Source: Eubacteriales bacterium
GTDB taxonomy: Bacteria; Bacillota; Clostridia; Lachnospirales; Lachnospiraceae
NCBI GenBank assembly: GCA_030537195.1
Contig: JAUNOK010000025.1
Span: 1-35,858 of the forward strand
Reading direction: 5' to 3'
Length of the DNA stretch: 35,858 nt
Within the stretch, counting starts at the first letter, position 1, and each line of letters begins with the position of its first letter. A program made the position numbers and the translations under genes. This document shows, one piece after another, positions 15,325 through 23,660 of the stretch. A model generated the notes under the pieces. That model worked only from the letters and a program-made list of their open reading frames with translations. It was not told where the DNA came from and made no database searches.

Positions 15325-16767
15325 ATGTCGGGTAAATCAGAGAATATAATAGAACTTAAACATATCAGTAAGGTATATAGCGATAATGGATTTAAAGCTG
15401 TTGATGACTTTAATCTTGAGGTAAAACGTGGGGAATTTGTAACATTTTTAGGACCATCAGGATGTGGTAAGACAACAACGCTTAGAATGATAGCAGGATT
15501 TGAACTTCCGACAGACGGACAGATACTTCTTAACGGAGAGGACATATCACAGCTTCCAGCTAATAAAAGACCGATTAATACTGTGTTTCAGCGTTATGCG
15601 CTGTTTCCACATATGAATATATATGAGAATATTGCATTCGGACTTAAGTTAAAGAAACTTCCTAAAGAAGAAATCAGAAAAAAGGTTAAGCATGTTCTTG
15701 ATATGGTTGATCTTGAAGGTTTCGAGGACAGAAAGATATCTACACTTTCAGGTGGACAGCAGCAAAGAATCGCAATTGCAAGAGCGCTTGTCAATGAACC
15801 TGAGATTCTTATGCTTGATGAACCACTTGGAGCGCTTGATTTAAAGATGCGTAAGGAGATGCAGATTGAGCTTAAGAATATGCATGACCAGCTTGGAATT
15901 ACATTTATATATGTAACACATGATCAGGAAGAGGCCCTTACAATGTCTGATAAGATTGTTGTTTTATCAGAGGGTAAGATTCAGCAGATTGGTACTCCTG
16001 AAGATATATATAATGAGCCCAAGAATGCATTTGTTGCCGACTTTATCGGTGAGAGTAACATTTTCAAGGGCATCATGACAGGTCATATGAAAGTAAGATT
16101 CTGTGGAGGAGAGTTCGTTGGAATGGATGATGTTCCAGAGGGAACACTTGTTGATGTTGTTATAAGACCGGAGGATGTAATTATTACAAAGCCGGAGGAT
16201 GGAACTGTTGTCGGTGAGGTTACATCTGTTATATTCAAGGGTATGCATTACGAGGTTGCTGTTGAATCTGGAAAGTATGAGATGATAATAAGAACAACCA
16301 AGTGTTATCATGTCGGAGATACTGTTGGTATGCAGCTTGAGCCTGACGGAATCCATGTAATGCTTGCAGAAGATCATACAACAAGCTTTGTCACAACTAT
16401 TAACGGTGATTATACACTTGATTTTAATGGTAAGGTAATTAACTGTGATCTGACAAGGGTTATTCCTAAAACTAAGATGGTGAATGAAGTACTTGTTGAC
16501 GAGAACGGTGAGAATGTAGATGTTTCCAAGTTCAGGGTCGTTGTTTCAATCCAGCCTGATGATATTGAGATGAGCGATGATGTAACAGCAGGTCTTGTGT
16601 CAGGTAAGATTATTAACCTTATCTATAAGGGTGACCATTACAGCTATGTAATAAGAACTGAGTATGGTCATGACCTTATTGTAGATGATGAATATCTCTG
16701 GAATATGGACGATCAGGTTGGTCTTATCATGCCTGAAGAGAAGATGAAATTCCAGTTGAAGAAGTAG
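15325..16767 (+). CDS. potA: Spermidine/putrescine ABC transporter ATP-binding protein PotA
   Basis: A 480-residue ATPase. Walker A is GPSGCGKT (43-50), followed by the signature LSGGQQQR and Walker B LMLDEPLGALD, then the H-loop YVTHDQEEA. It energises polyamine uptake with PotB, PotC and PotD. The usual PotA is about 350-370 residues with one C-terminal TOBE regulatory domain. Here a first TOBE-like segment (about 275-355, VVIRPEDVIIT) is followed by about 100 more residues containing a second, similar segment (about 395-480, VVVSIQPDDIEMS...IYKGDHYSYVIRT), suggesting duplication. ATG 15325 has GGAGG at 15314-15318; the TTG at 15310 is upstream of that site. An imperfect inverted repeat (TAACA-AA-TGTTA core, 15296-15307) sits just before the ribosome binding site. 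Confidence 0.95.
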   Translation: MSGKSENIIELKHISKVYSDNGFKAVDDFNLEVKRGEFVTFLGPSGCGKTTTLRMIAGFELPTDGQILLNGEDISQLPANKRPINTVFQRYALFPHMNIYENIAFGLKLKKLPKEEIRKKVKHVLDMVDLEGFEDRKISTLSGGQQQRIAIARALVNEPEILMLDEPLGALDLKMRKEMQIELKNMHDQLGITFIYVTHDQEEALTMSDKIVVLSEGKIQQIGTPEDIYNEPKNAFVADFIGESNIFKGIMTGHMKVRFCGGEFVGMDDVPEGTLVDVVIRPEDVIITKPEDGTVVGEVTSVIFKGMHYEVAVESGKYEMIIRTTKCYHVGDTVGMQLEPDGIHVMLAEDHTTSFVTTINGDYTLDFNGKVINCDLTRVIPKTKMVNEVLVDENGENVDVSKFRVVVSIQPDDIEMSDDVTAGLVSGKIINLIYKGDHYSYVIRTEYGHDLIVDDEYLWNMDDQVGLIMPEEKMKFQLKK

Positions 16768-16778
16768 GGGGTAAGAAA

Positions 16779-17564
16779 ATGTCATTTTCACGCAAATATC
16801 TTGGAATCCCTTACGGGCTGTTCCTTATATTATTTGTTGCAGCACCATTGCTGGTTCTTGTATATTATGCATTTACTAATGGACAGGGACAGTTCAGCAT
16901 GGTTAATCTGCAGAACTTTTTTACAGACCCTAACACACTTGGAACTCTGTGTTACAGTCTTGTGCTTGCATTCGTTGCAACTGCGGTCTGTCTGATAATT
17001 GCTTATCCTGTGGCTTATATACTTGCACAGAGTAAGTTAAAGAGAAAGGCAGTAATACTTCTGCTTTTCGTTATGCCTATGTGGATTAACTTCACATTAA
17101 GAATTACAGCACTTAAAGAGATATTATCAATGATTGAGGGAAATCTTGCCTATTATCCATTCATCAATACGATAATAGGAATGACTTATGATTTTCTTCC
17201 ATTCATGATACTTCCTTTATATACAACACTTTCAAAGCTTGATAAGAGTGTTATAGAAGCGGCGTCTGACCTTGGTGCGGATAATTTTCAGACATTTATC
17301 AAAGTTATACTGCCATTGTCAGTGCCGGGAATCGTGAGTGGTGTATCAATGGTATTTCTTCCAGCTATGACTAACTATGTAGTTCTTGATATGCTCTATA
17401 ACAGCACTTATATCATGGGTAGTCTTATTGGAAGTTATTTCAGTGCATATGACTGGCACAACGGCTCAATGATAGCCTTAATCCTGCTTGTTATCATATG
17501 CATTGTCACTCTGGTTTCAGGTGATAAAGATTCAGAAAATGCTGGAAGAGGAGGACTTGTATAA
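16779..17564 (+). CDS. potB: Spermidine/putrescine ABC transporter permease PotB
   Basis: A 261-residue membrane protein with six hydrophobic segments. The EAA loop reads IEAASDLGADNFQTFIKVILP, where the permease contacts PotA. The gene starts 11 bases after potA and its TAA shares one base with the ATG of potC, so expression is coupled. It is slightly short of the E. coli PotB length because of a brief C-terminus (SGDKDSENAGRGGLV) but has all expected helices. With PotC it forms the channel for polyamine import. Confidence 0.94.
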   Translation: MSFSRKYLGIPYGLFLILFVAAPLLVLVYYAFTNGQGQFSMVNLQNFFTDPNTLGTLCYSLVLAFVATAVCLIIAYPVAYILAQSKLKRKAVILLLFVMPMWINFTLRITALKEILSMIEGNLAYYPFINTIIGMTYDFLPFMILPLYTTLSKLDKSVIEAASDLGADNFQTFIKVILPLSVPGIVSGVSMVFLPAMTNYVVLDMLYNSTYIMGSLIGSYFSAYDWHNGSMIALILLVIICIVTLVSGDKDSENAGRGGLV

Positions 17565-18373
17565 TGAAGAAATTTCTAAAATATATGATTATATGCATTG
17601 TCCTTTTATTCATGTATATTCCGATTCTTGTACTTGCAGTATACAGTTTTACTGATGCTGCCAATATCGGACCGATACATTCATTCTCAATGCACAATTA
17701 TGTGACGCTTTTTACGACGCCGGAACTTATTAATATGATAGCGGGTTCTGTATTTCTTGCTATTGGAAGCGCAGTACTTGCAACAATACTTGGAACAACA
17801 GGTGCTATCGGTGCATTTTATTCTAAGGGCAAGGTTAAGGGTACAATGTCAGTACTTAATCAGGTTCCTGTTGTCAATGCAGATGTAGTTACGGGTTTTT
17901 CTATCTGTATTCTTCTTGTAGTAGTATTAGGTGTAAGTAAAGATACTTATATTCCGCTTGTTGTTGGTCACGTTATACTCAGTGCACCATTCGTATATCT
18001 GGCTGTTGTTCCTAAGTTAAAGCAGATGGATCCAAGCCTTTATGAGGCAGCACTTGACCTTGGTGCAACACCTGCGTATGCACTTTTTAAGATAATAATA
18101 CCTCAGATTGCTTCAGGTATAGCATCAGGATTTGTTATGGCAGTAACATTGTCGCTTGATGATTATTTCGTTGCAACATACACGAAGCCGGCAACATTTG
18201 ACACAATAAGTACTTATGTTGTTAATGCTACGAAGGGTTCGCAGACTGATATTAAGACAGCTCTGTGGGCTTTATCTACAATAATATTCCTTATTGTTAT
18301 TGTAGTTGAGATTGCAATTAATCTTGCTCCAGCAAGAAAGGCTGTAAGAGAGGAGGCTGGGGCTGATGAATAA
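17564..18373 (+). CDS. potC: Spermidine/putrescine ABC transporter permease PotC
   Basis: A 269-residue membrane protein with six predicted helices. The EAA motif is YEAALDLGATPAYALFKIIIPQIASG. The LDDYFVATYTKP segment is characteristic of PotC proteins. Its ATG overlaps the potB stop by one base and its end overlaps potD by 8 bases, so the four genes form a tightly coupled operon. A final helix (STIIFLIVIVVEIAINLA) ends in a short charged tail. Confidence 0.94.
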   Translation: MKKFLKYMIICIVLLFMYIPILVLAVYSFTDAANIGPIHSFSMHNYVTLFTTPELINMIAGSVFLAIGSAVLATILGTTGAIGAFYSKGKVKGTMSVLNQVPVVNADVVTGFSICILLVVVLGVSKDTYIPLVVGHVILSAPFVYLAVVPKLKQMDPSLYEAALDLGATPAYALFKIIIPQIASGIASGFVMAVTLSLDDYFVATYTKPATFDTISTYVVNATKGSQTDIKTALWALSTIIFLIVIVVEIAINLAPARKAVREEAGADE

Positions 18374-19886
18374 GATTATTGGAAAGATAAATGCAGTGGT
18401 ACTCGCAGCTTTAATGGCTGTAAGCGGTGTGGCAGCCGTTACAGGAGTGTTTAATACAAACCGTATTACAGCAGAGGCGGCAGACGATACAATCGTGCTT
18501 CGTGTATGTAACTGGGAAGAATATATTGATACCGGAGATTGGGATGACGAAGATACAATCGACCTTGAAAGCGGAAGCATCAAAGGAGAGAATTCAATAA
18601 TTACTGATTTCGAGAACTGGTATTATGAGAATTACGGCAAGAAAGTTAAAGTTCAGTACAGCTGTCTTGGAACGAACGAGGAGTTGTACAACATGCTTAC
18701 TCTTGGTGATGATTATGATGTAATCTGTCCTTCAGAGTATATGATAATGAAGCTGATGGCAGAGGAGTGGCTTGAACCTTTTTCAGATGATTTCTATGAT
18801 ACATCAGTTGCCAATAATTATTATGCCAAGGGTGTATCTCCATTTATCAAGAAAACATTTGACGAGAATAAGATTAACGGTGAGTCATGGAGCCGTTACG
18901 CCGCAGGATATATGTGGGGTGTAACAGGAATTGTATATAATCCGGATAAAGTTACAGAAAAAGAAGCGTCTACATGGACAATAATTGATAACAGCAAGTT
19001 CAGACGTCAGATAACAATTAAGGATAATGTAAGAGATTCAATGTTTGCTGCTGTTGGAGCAATTAAGGCAGACAAGTTAAAGTCAGCGTCGTTCATTAAC
19101 AGCCCAGATTATCATGAAAGACTTGCTGAGGAGATGAATGATACATCAGAGGCAAATGTTGATAAGGTTCAGGAGTATCTCCAGTCAGTTAAGGATAATG
19201 CTTACTCTTTTGAGACAGACAGCGGTAAGGCCGACATGATAACAGGCAAGGTAGTTGCAGGTTATCAGTGGTCAGGAGATGCTGTATATACTATGGATCA
19301 GGCTGACGAAGATGATTTCCAGCTTAATTTCGCAGTACCAGAAGAATGTACTAACCTTTATTTTGATGGTTGGGTAATGTTAAAATCAGGAATTAATGGT
19401 AATTCCGAGAAGAAGCAGGCTGCACAGAGCTTCATTAACTTCTTGTCTATGCCAGAGAACGCTGTAAGAAACATGAGCTATATCGGATATACATCAGTTA
19501 TAGCTGGTGGAGACAGTAATGTTGTGTTTGATTATGTAAAGTGGAATTACGGGGCAGAAGAAGGAGATACAGATGTTGTAGATTATCCTCTAGGATATTT
19601 CTTCTCAGGTGATGCTGATGATGAAAGATATATACTTAAAGTTCCAAGAGAACAGACATACAGACAGCTATCAGCCCAGTATCCGACACAGGAGGTTATG
19701 GACAGAAGTGCTATTATGCAGTATTTTGATGCAGAAGAGACAACAAGAATCAATCAGATGTGGATTAATGTAAGATGTTACAATATAAAAAATGTTCCTG
19801 TGTGGGTATGGGTTCTTGCAGGAATTGTTGTCGCAGCTTTAATAGTATTATCTGTAAAACTTAAGATTAATAAGAAATATCAGTAA
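18366..19886 (+). CDS. potD: Polyamine-binding protein PotD, C-terminally membrane anchored
   Basis: A 506-residue extracellular solute-binding protein; typical PotD is about 350. The N-terminus has a signal-like helix (INAVVLAALMAVSGVAAVTG) but no lipobox cysteine. The mature part starts with the PotD-type LRVCNWEEYID and includes YDVICPSEYM, YMWGVTGIVYNP and YQWSGDAVYTM, which line the polyamine site. The extra length comes from an insertion near residues 55-80 and a C-terminal extension ending in a transmembrane helix (VWVWVLAGIVVAALIVLSV) and a lysine-rich tail. The protein thus seems held at the cell surface by its C-terminus instead of by a lipid. It is the last gene of the potABCD operon. 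Confidence 0.92.
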   Translation: MNKIIGKINAVVLAALMAVSGVAAVTGVFNTNRITAEAADDTIVLRVCNWEEYIDTGDWDDEDTIDLESGSIKGENSIITDFENWYYENYGKKVKVQYSCLGTNEELYNMLTLGDDYDVICPSEYMIMKLMAEEWLEPFSDDFYDTSVANNYYAKGVSPFIKKTFDENKINGESWSRYAAGYMWGVTGIVYNPDKVTEKEASTWTIIDNSKFRRQITIKDNVRDSMFAAVGAIKADKLKSASFINSPDYHERLAEEMNDTSEANVDKVQEYLQSVKDNAYSFETDSGKADMITGKVVAGYQWSGDAVYTMDQADEDDFQLNFAVPEECTNLYFDGWVMLKSGINGNSEKKQAAQSFINFLSMPENAVRNMSYIGYTSVIAGGDSNVVFDYVKWNYGAEEGDTDVVDYPLGYFFSGDADDERYILKVPREQTYRQLSAQYPTQEVMDRSAIMQYFDAEETTRINQMWINVRCYNIKNVPVWVWVLAGIVVAALIVLSVKLKINKKYQ

Positions 19887-19904
19887 TAAGCATTTGATTA
19901 TAAA

Positions 19905-19932
19905 TTGACAAATAACTAAATGTTGCTATGAT
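19905..19932 (+). promoter_or_regulatory. Promoter of the class III aminotransferase
   Basis: A perfect TTGACA (19905-19910), a 16-base spacer and TATGAT (19927-19932) lie just after potD. Transcription would start near 19939 and give a leader of about 95 bases before the aminotransferase ATG. Confidence 0.7.
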
Positions 19933-19941
19933 ATAAGTCAA

Positions 19942-20014
19942 ACAGAATCAATCTGTAAAACAGTGCAAAGGAGCACAGAATTTCTGAGTAATCAGAGATT
20001 CTGTGCTTTTTCTT
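19942..20014 (+). terminator. Leader hairpin / terminator or attenuator before the aminotransferase
   Basis: A 16-bp stem (19972-19987 with 19992-20007, one G-T pair, loop GTAA) is followed by a T-rich run, a strong terminator. It lies downstream of the promoter at 19905, inside the aminotransferase leader. Upstream in the same leader are a small hairpin (ACAGA/TCTGT, 19942-19956) and a GTGC/GCAC pairing (19963-19976) that shares bases with the terminator left arm. The hairpin may simply end potABCD transcripts, or it may act as an attenuator. No known riboswitch class was recognised. Confidence 0.7.
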
Positions 20015-20033
20015 TTGCAGAATGGAGGAAATT

Positions 20034-21386
20034 ATGGCAACAGAATCAAGTATTATGGACTCTAACAGTTTTAAGGAAGAATATGCAGATATGTTAAGTC
20101 CTAAAACCAGAGAAATGATTGGTAAAAGAGAAAAATATCTTGGTGGAGCATACAGACTTTTCTATAGAAAGCCTCTTAACATTGTCCGAGGAGAAGGAGA
20201 TTATCTGTGGGATGATGAAGGAAATAAATATCTTGACATGTACAACAATGTAGCAGGTGTTGGACACTGCAATCCTGCTGTTGTCAATGCAGTTACAGAG
20301 CAGATGAAGACTCTTAACACACATACAAGATATCTTCATGAAAAGATTCTTGATTACAGCGAGGAACTGCTCGCACTTATGCCTGATGAGATTAATAAGA
20401 TAATGTATATGTGTACAGGTTCAGAAGCTAACGACCTGGCACTCCGTGTGGCAGAAGCCTATACAGGCGGCACAGGTATAATTATCACACAGGAAGCCTA
20501 TCACGGAACAAGTGCTTTAACATCAGGCTGTTCACCTTCCCTTGGAGCAGGCCAGCCATTACTTCCTAATGTAAGACTTATAACAGCACCTGATTATTAC
20601 CGTCACGGCGGAACTCCAGAAGAATTCACAGCATGGTATGCGTCAGAGATGCAGAAGACAATAGATGAATTGAATGATGCAGGATATAAGTTTTCATGTT
20701 TTCTTGCTGATTCGATATTCTCATCAGATGGTATATATCCTGACCCGGTAGGCTTCTTAAAAGCTACGATAGATGTTGTACATAAGAATGGCGGTGTATT
20801 CATAGCTGATGAGGTTCAGCCGGGGTTTGCAAGAACCGGACAGGCATTCTGGGGATTTGCAAGACACGGAATTGTCCCTGATATGATAACAATGGGCAAG
20901 CCTATGGGTAACGGAATCCCGATTTCAGGACTTGCAGCTAAGGAAGATGTACTTGCAGCCTTCAGCGACAAACTTCCTTACTTTAATACATTTGGCGGCA
21001 ACCCTGTATCAATTGCAGCAGCACAGGCAGTTCTTAAATATATCAAGGATGAGAATCTTCAGGAACACTGTAAGAAAGCAGGCGCAGAACTTCTAAAGGC
21101 GCTTAAGGAGGTACAACAGAGACACCCTGAGTCAGTAGGTGATGTAAGGGGAGCAGGATTGTTCTTAGGATTTGAATTCGTTAAGAACGATGGCAATAAG
21201 ACACCTGATAAGGATATGGCACTGAATGTAATTGAGATGTTAAGAGACGAGCATATTCTTACATCTGTTATAGGACATTACGGCAATATCTTAAAGCTCC
21301 GTCCACCAATGGTATTCTCAGAAAATGATATAGACTGGTTCGCTTCATCATTAGATAAATGTATCACTAAGTTAGAGAACAAATAA
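20034..21386 (+). CDS. PLP-dependent class III aminotransferase
   Basis: A 450-residue enzyme with the class III fold: CTGSEANDLALR (PLP phosphate region), the YHGTSALTSG segment, ADEVQPGFARTG (Asp contacting the PLP ring nitrogen) and the Schiff-base lysine Lys289 in MGKPMGNG. The class includes omega-amino acid, GABA, ornithine, putrescine and alanine-glyoxylate aminotransferases. The sequence pattern is closest to alanine-glyoxylate/omega-amino-acid types as far as I can judge. ATG 20034 has GGAGG at 20024-20028, while ATG 20022 precedes that site. It sits directly after potABCD with its own promoter and leader, suggesting, but not proving, use of amines imported by PotABCD. Confidence 0.88.
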   Translation: MATESSIMDSNSFKEEYADMLSPKTREMIGKREKYLGGAYRLFYRKPLNIVRGEGDYLWDDEGNKYLDMYNNVAGVGHCNPAVVNAVTEQMKTLNTHTRYLHEKILDYSEELLALMPDEINKIMYMCTGSEANDLALRVAEAYTGGTGIIITQEAYHGTSALTSGCSPSLGAGQPLLPNVRLITAPDYYRHGGTPEEFTAWYASEMQKTIDELNDAGYKFSCFLADSIFSSDGIYPDPVGFLKATIDVVHKNGGVFIADEVQPGFARTGQAFWGFARHGIVPDMITMGKPMGNGIPISGLAAKEDVLAAFSDKLPYFNTFGGNPVSIAAAQAVLKYIKDENLQEHCKKAGAELLKALKEVQQRHPESVGDVRGAGLFLGFEFVKNDGNKTPDKDMALNVIEMLRDEHILTSVIGHYGNILKLRPPMVFSENDIDWFASSLDKCITKLENK

Positions 21387-21401
21387 AATTAGAAATTGAA
21401 G

Positions 21402-21440
21402 AAATCGGACATAGCTATTAAACGGCTGTGTCCGATTTTT
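21402..21440 (+). terminator. Terminator after the aminotransferase
   Basis: Arms AAATCGGACATAGC and GGCTGTGTCCGATTT pair over about 12-14 bp with a short AT-rich loop, followed by a T run ending at 21440. Confidence 0.88.
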
Positions 21441-21455
21441 ATATATAACAAAAAT

Positions 21456-21509
21456 TTTACTGAAGATTTACATAGGGATGATTATGAATTTACCACATAG
21501 GGATATAGT
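21456..21509 (+). promoter_or_regulatory. Pho-box-like 11-bp direct repeats and promoter
   Basis: TTTACT (21456), TTTACA (21467) and TTTACC (21489) fall on an exact 11-bp grid with one degenerate position at 21478. Nine bases after the last repeat is TATAGT (21504-21509), a -10 with no good -35. This is the layout of PhoP/PhoB boxes (TTWACA-like hexamers every 11 bp). A separate repeat, ACATAGGGAT, occurs at 21470 and 21495. An alternative weaker promoter is TTGCAT (21522) with TATATC (21545). The downstream gene encodes a secreted phosphoesterase, which supports phosphate control. Confidence 0.5.
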
Positions 21510-21569
21510 TAGGACAATTCGTTGCATAACAGTATACGAATAAATATATCTCATTATGTGGAGGAAAAA

Positions 21570-23660
21570 ATGAAGAGAAGTAAGAATTTATTAAGAAAAG
21601 GTGCAGCATTGGCAGCAATGTCAACAGTACTTGTAAGTCAGGCACCACTTATTAATGCATTTGCATATGGTGAGGCAGATGTAAATCAGAGCACATTCAA
21701 GCAGGATACAGATAATTCATCAGATTTCCAGAACTGGCTTTCTAATGTATGGCAGGGAGGAGAAAATGCTTACGCACAGACTGAAAATGTAGCATTAACT
21801 CCAGGAACTAACGCATCAGCACTTAATTTCTCATGGTATTCAGCAGGAAAAGGAACACCAGCAGTTAAGGTATGGAAGGACGGAGCAAAGTCATCTGCTA
21901 AGGTTGTAACAGGCAATGCAGAGGATATCAGTGCAGAGAACTGGCAGGGTAAGTCATACAGCGCAGCTAATAAGGTAAGCGTTGCTGATTACTTTGAAGA
22001 GAATACACAGTACCATTACCAGTACACAGACAATTATACAGGAGAAGACAGTGTATGGTCTGCTGAGTATGATTACACAACTAAGGCAACTGATAAGTTT
22101 TCAGTAATCCTTACTGGTGACCCACAGGTTGGCGCTTCAGGAAGCAGCTCAGATTATTCAGCTAATGATGCCAGTGTTGCAAGAGATGCATATAACTGGA
22201 ACAAGACAATGCAGCAGGCATTAAAGACATGTCCTAACGCTTCATTCCTTTTATCAGCAGGTGATCAGATTAACCAGTCTGGCGCAACTAAGGATAATGA
22301 TAAGAAGACAAGAGAGAGTGAATATGCAGGATATCTTTACCCATCAGTATTCAGAAGCCTTCCAATCGCTGCAACAATCGGTAACCATGATATGGCTGGT
22401 TCGGATTATTCAGCACATTTTAACAATCCTAATTCAGAGGATAAGTTAGGAAGCACAGAGGCAGGAAGTGATTTCTATTTCAACTATGGAGATGTATTAT
22501 TCATTTCATTAAACAGCAACAACCGTAATCAGGAAGAGCACAGAACTCTTATGAATAAGGCAATTGCAAGCAATCCTGATGCTAAGTGGAAGGTTGTAAT
22601 ATTCCATAGTGATATCTATGGTTCAGGACAGCCACATGCAGATACAGATGCTGCTACTAACAGAATTGTATTTGCTCCATTAATGGATGAGTTTAACATT
22701 GATGTATGTCTTACAGGACATGATCATACATTCTCAAGAAGTTATCAGATTCTTGATGGTAATGTTGTTGATTATGATATAAGCAGTGGTTCTGTAACTA
22801 ATCCGGATGGAACTCTTTATATCACAACAGGTTCAGGCTCAGGTTCTAAGTACTACAATCTGCTTAACTATACACCATACTATATAGCAGAGAGAACTAA
22901 TGCATGCCTTCCATCATTCTCAACAATTGATTTTTCAAGTGGCTCACTTACTATTAAGACATATGATTATAATGGTAATAAGTATGCTGATGACTTCACA
23001 ATCAATAAGACTAACACAGATATGTCAGTAGACGAAGTTATTGACAGTGCAGAAAATTTAATTAACGGCACAGAGGTTAAATATACAGAAGACAGCATGA
23101 ATTCTCTTAAGGATGCACTTTCAGCATTAAAGAAGATTAAGGCTGCATATACAACAGCACAGGATCCTATGCTTGCTGATATTGTAACTAATTATGGAAA
23201 GGATACTGACAGAGTATCAGGCTATGGTTCAGTAAAGAATGCAGCAGACAAGTCAACATCTGAAAGTGGAAAGAGCGTTAACAGATTCAAAAAGGGTACA
23301 TCAACACTTCTTGATAAGACAATCTATACACAGGTAGAGGAAGGCTTACAGGCACAGCTTGCAGATTATAAGGCAGAGAATGCTCCTAAGGTTGACGGTG
23401 CTGCATTAGAAGAAGCCAAGACAGCAGTTGTTAATGCAATCAATGCCCTTACTGTACAGGAGGATAACAATACTGTACCAGAACCATCTGCACCAGCAGA
23501 TAATGCTTCAACAGATAATTCATCAGCTGATAATGGTAAAGCTCCACAGACAGGGGATAACATGCTTGCAAGAGTATATGCTTACATAGCTGCCGCTGCT
23601 GCAGGTATCGGAGCTGTTATAGTTGGAATCAGAAAGAAGGAAGACATTTGCGAAAAATAA
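21570..23660 (+). CDS. Secreted, wall-anchored metallophosphoesterase
   Basis: A 696-residue surface enzyme. A signal peptide (KRSKNLLRKGAALAAMSTVLVSQ, ending near AFAYG) is followed by a purple-acid-phosphatase-like fibronectin domain (about 55-170). The calcineurin-type catalytic domain has metal ligands Asp184 (GDPQVG), the SAGDQIN aspartate, Asn272-His273-Asp274 (GNHD), a later histidine (VIFHS) and the GHDHTFSR motif. A helical, Ala/Ser-rich stalk leads to a sortase-type signal, PQTG at 659-662, a hydrophobic span and RKKEDICEK. It releases phosphate from external esters; the exact substrate is unknown. ATG 21570 has GGAGG at 21560-21564. Pho-box-like repeats lie upstream, and the 3' end overlaps the YibE/F gene. 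Confidence 0.92.
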   Translation: MKRSKNLLRKGAALAAMSTVLVSQAPLINAFAYGEADVNQSTFKQDTDNSSDFQNWLSNVWQGGENAYAQTENVALTPGTNASALNFSWYSAGKGTPAVKVWKDGAKSSAKVVTGNAEDISAENWQGKSYSAANKVSVADYFEENTQYHYQYTDNYTGEDSVWSAEYDYTTKATDKFSVILTGDPQVGASGSSSDYSANDASVARDAYNWNKTMQQALKTCPNASFLLSAGDQINQSGATKDNDKKTRESEYAGYLYPSVFRSLPIAATIGNHDMAGSDYSAHFNNPNSEDKLGSTEAGSDFYFNYGDVLFISLNSNNRNQEEHRTLMNKAIASNPDAKWKVVIFHSDIYGSGQPHADTDAATNRIVFAPLMDEFNIDVCLTGHDHTFSRSYQILDGNVVDYDISSGSVTNPDGTLYITTGSGSGSKYYNLLNYTPYYIAERTNACLPSFSTIDFSSGSLTIKTYDYNGNKYADDFTINKTNTDMSVDEVIDSAENLINGTEVKYTEDSMNSLKDALSALKKIKAAYTTAQDPMLADIVTNYGKDTDRVSGYGSVKNAADKSTSESGKSVNRFKKGTSTLLDKTIYTQVEEGLQAQLADYKAENAPKVDGAALEEAKTAVVNAINALTVQEDNNTVPEPSAPADNASTDNSSADNGKAPQTGDNMLARVYAYIAAAAAGIGAVIVGIRKKEDICEK

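Noticed and set aside
19942-20014. Known riboswitch class in the aminotransferase leader
   Set aside because: I compared it from memory with PreQ1, lysine, SAM-II, fluoride, guanidine and glutamine motifs and found no core match. It is kept only as an unexplained leader.
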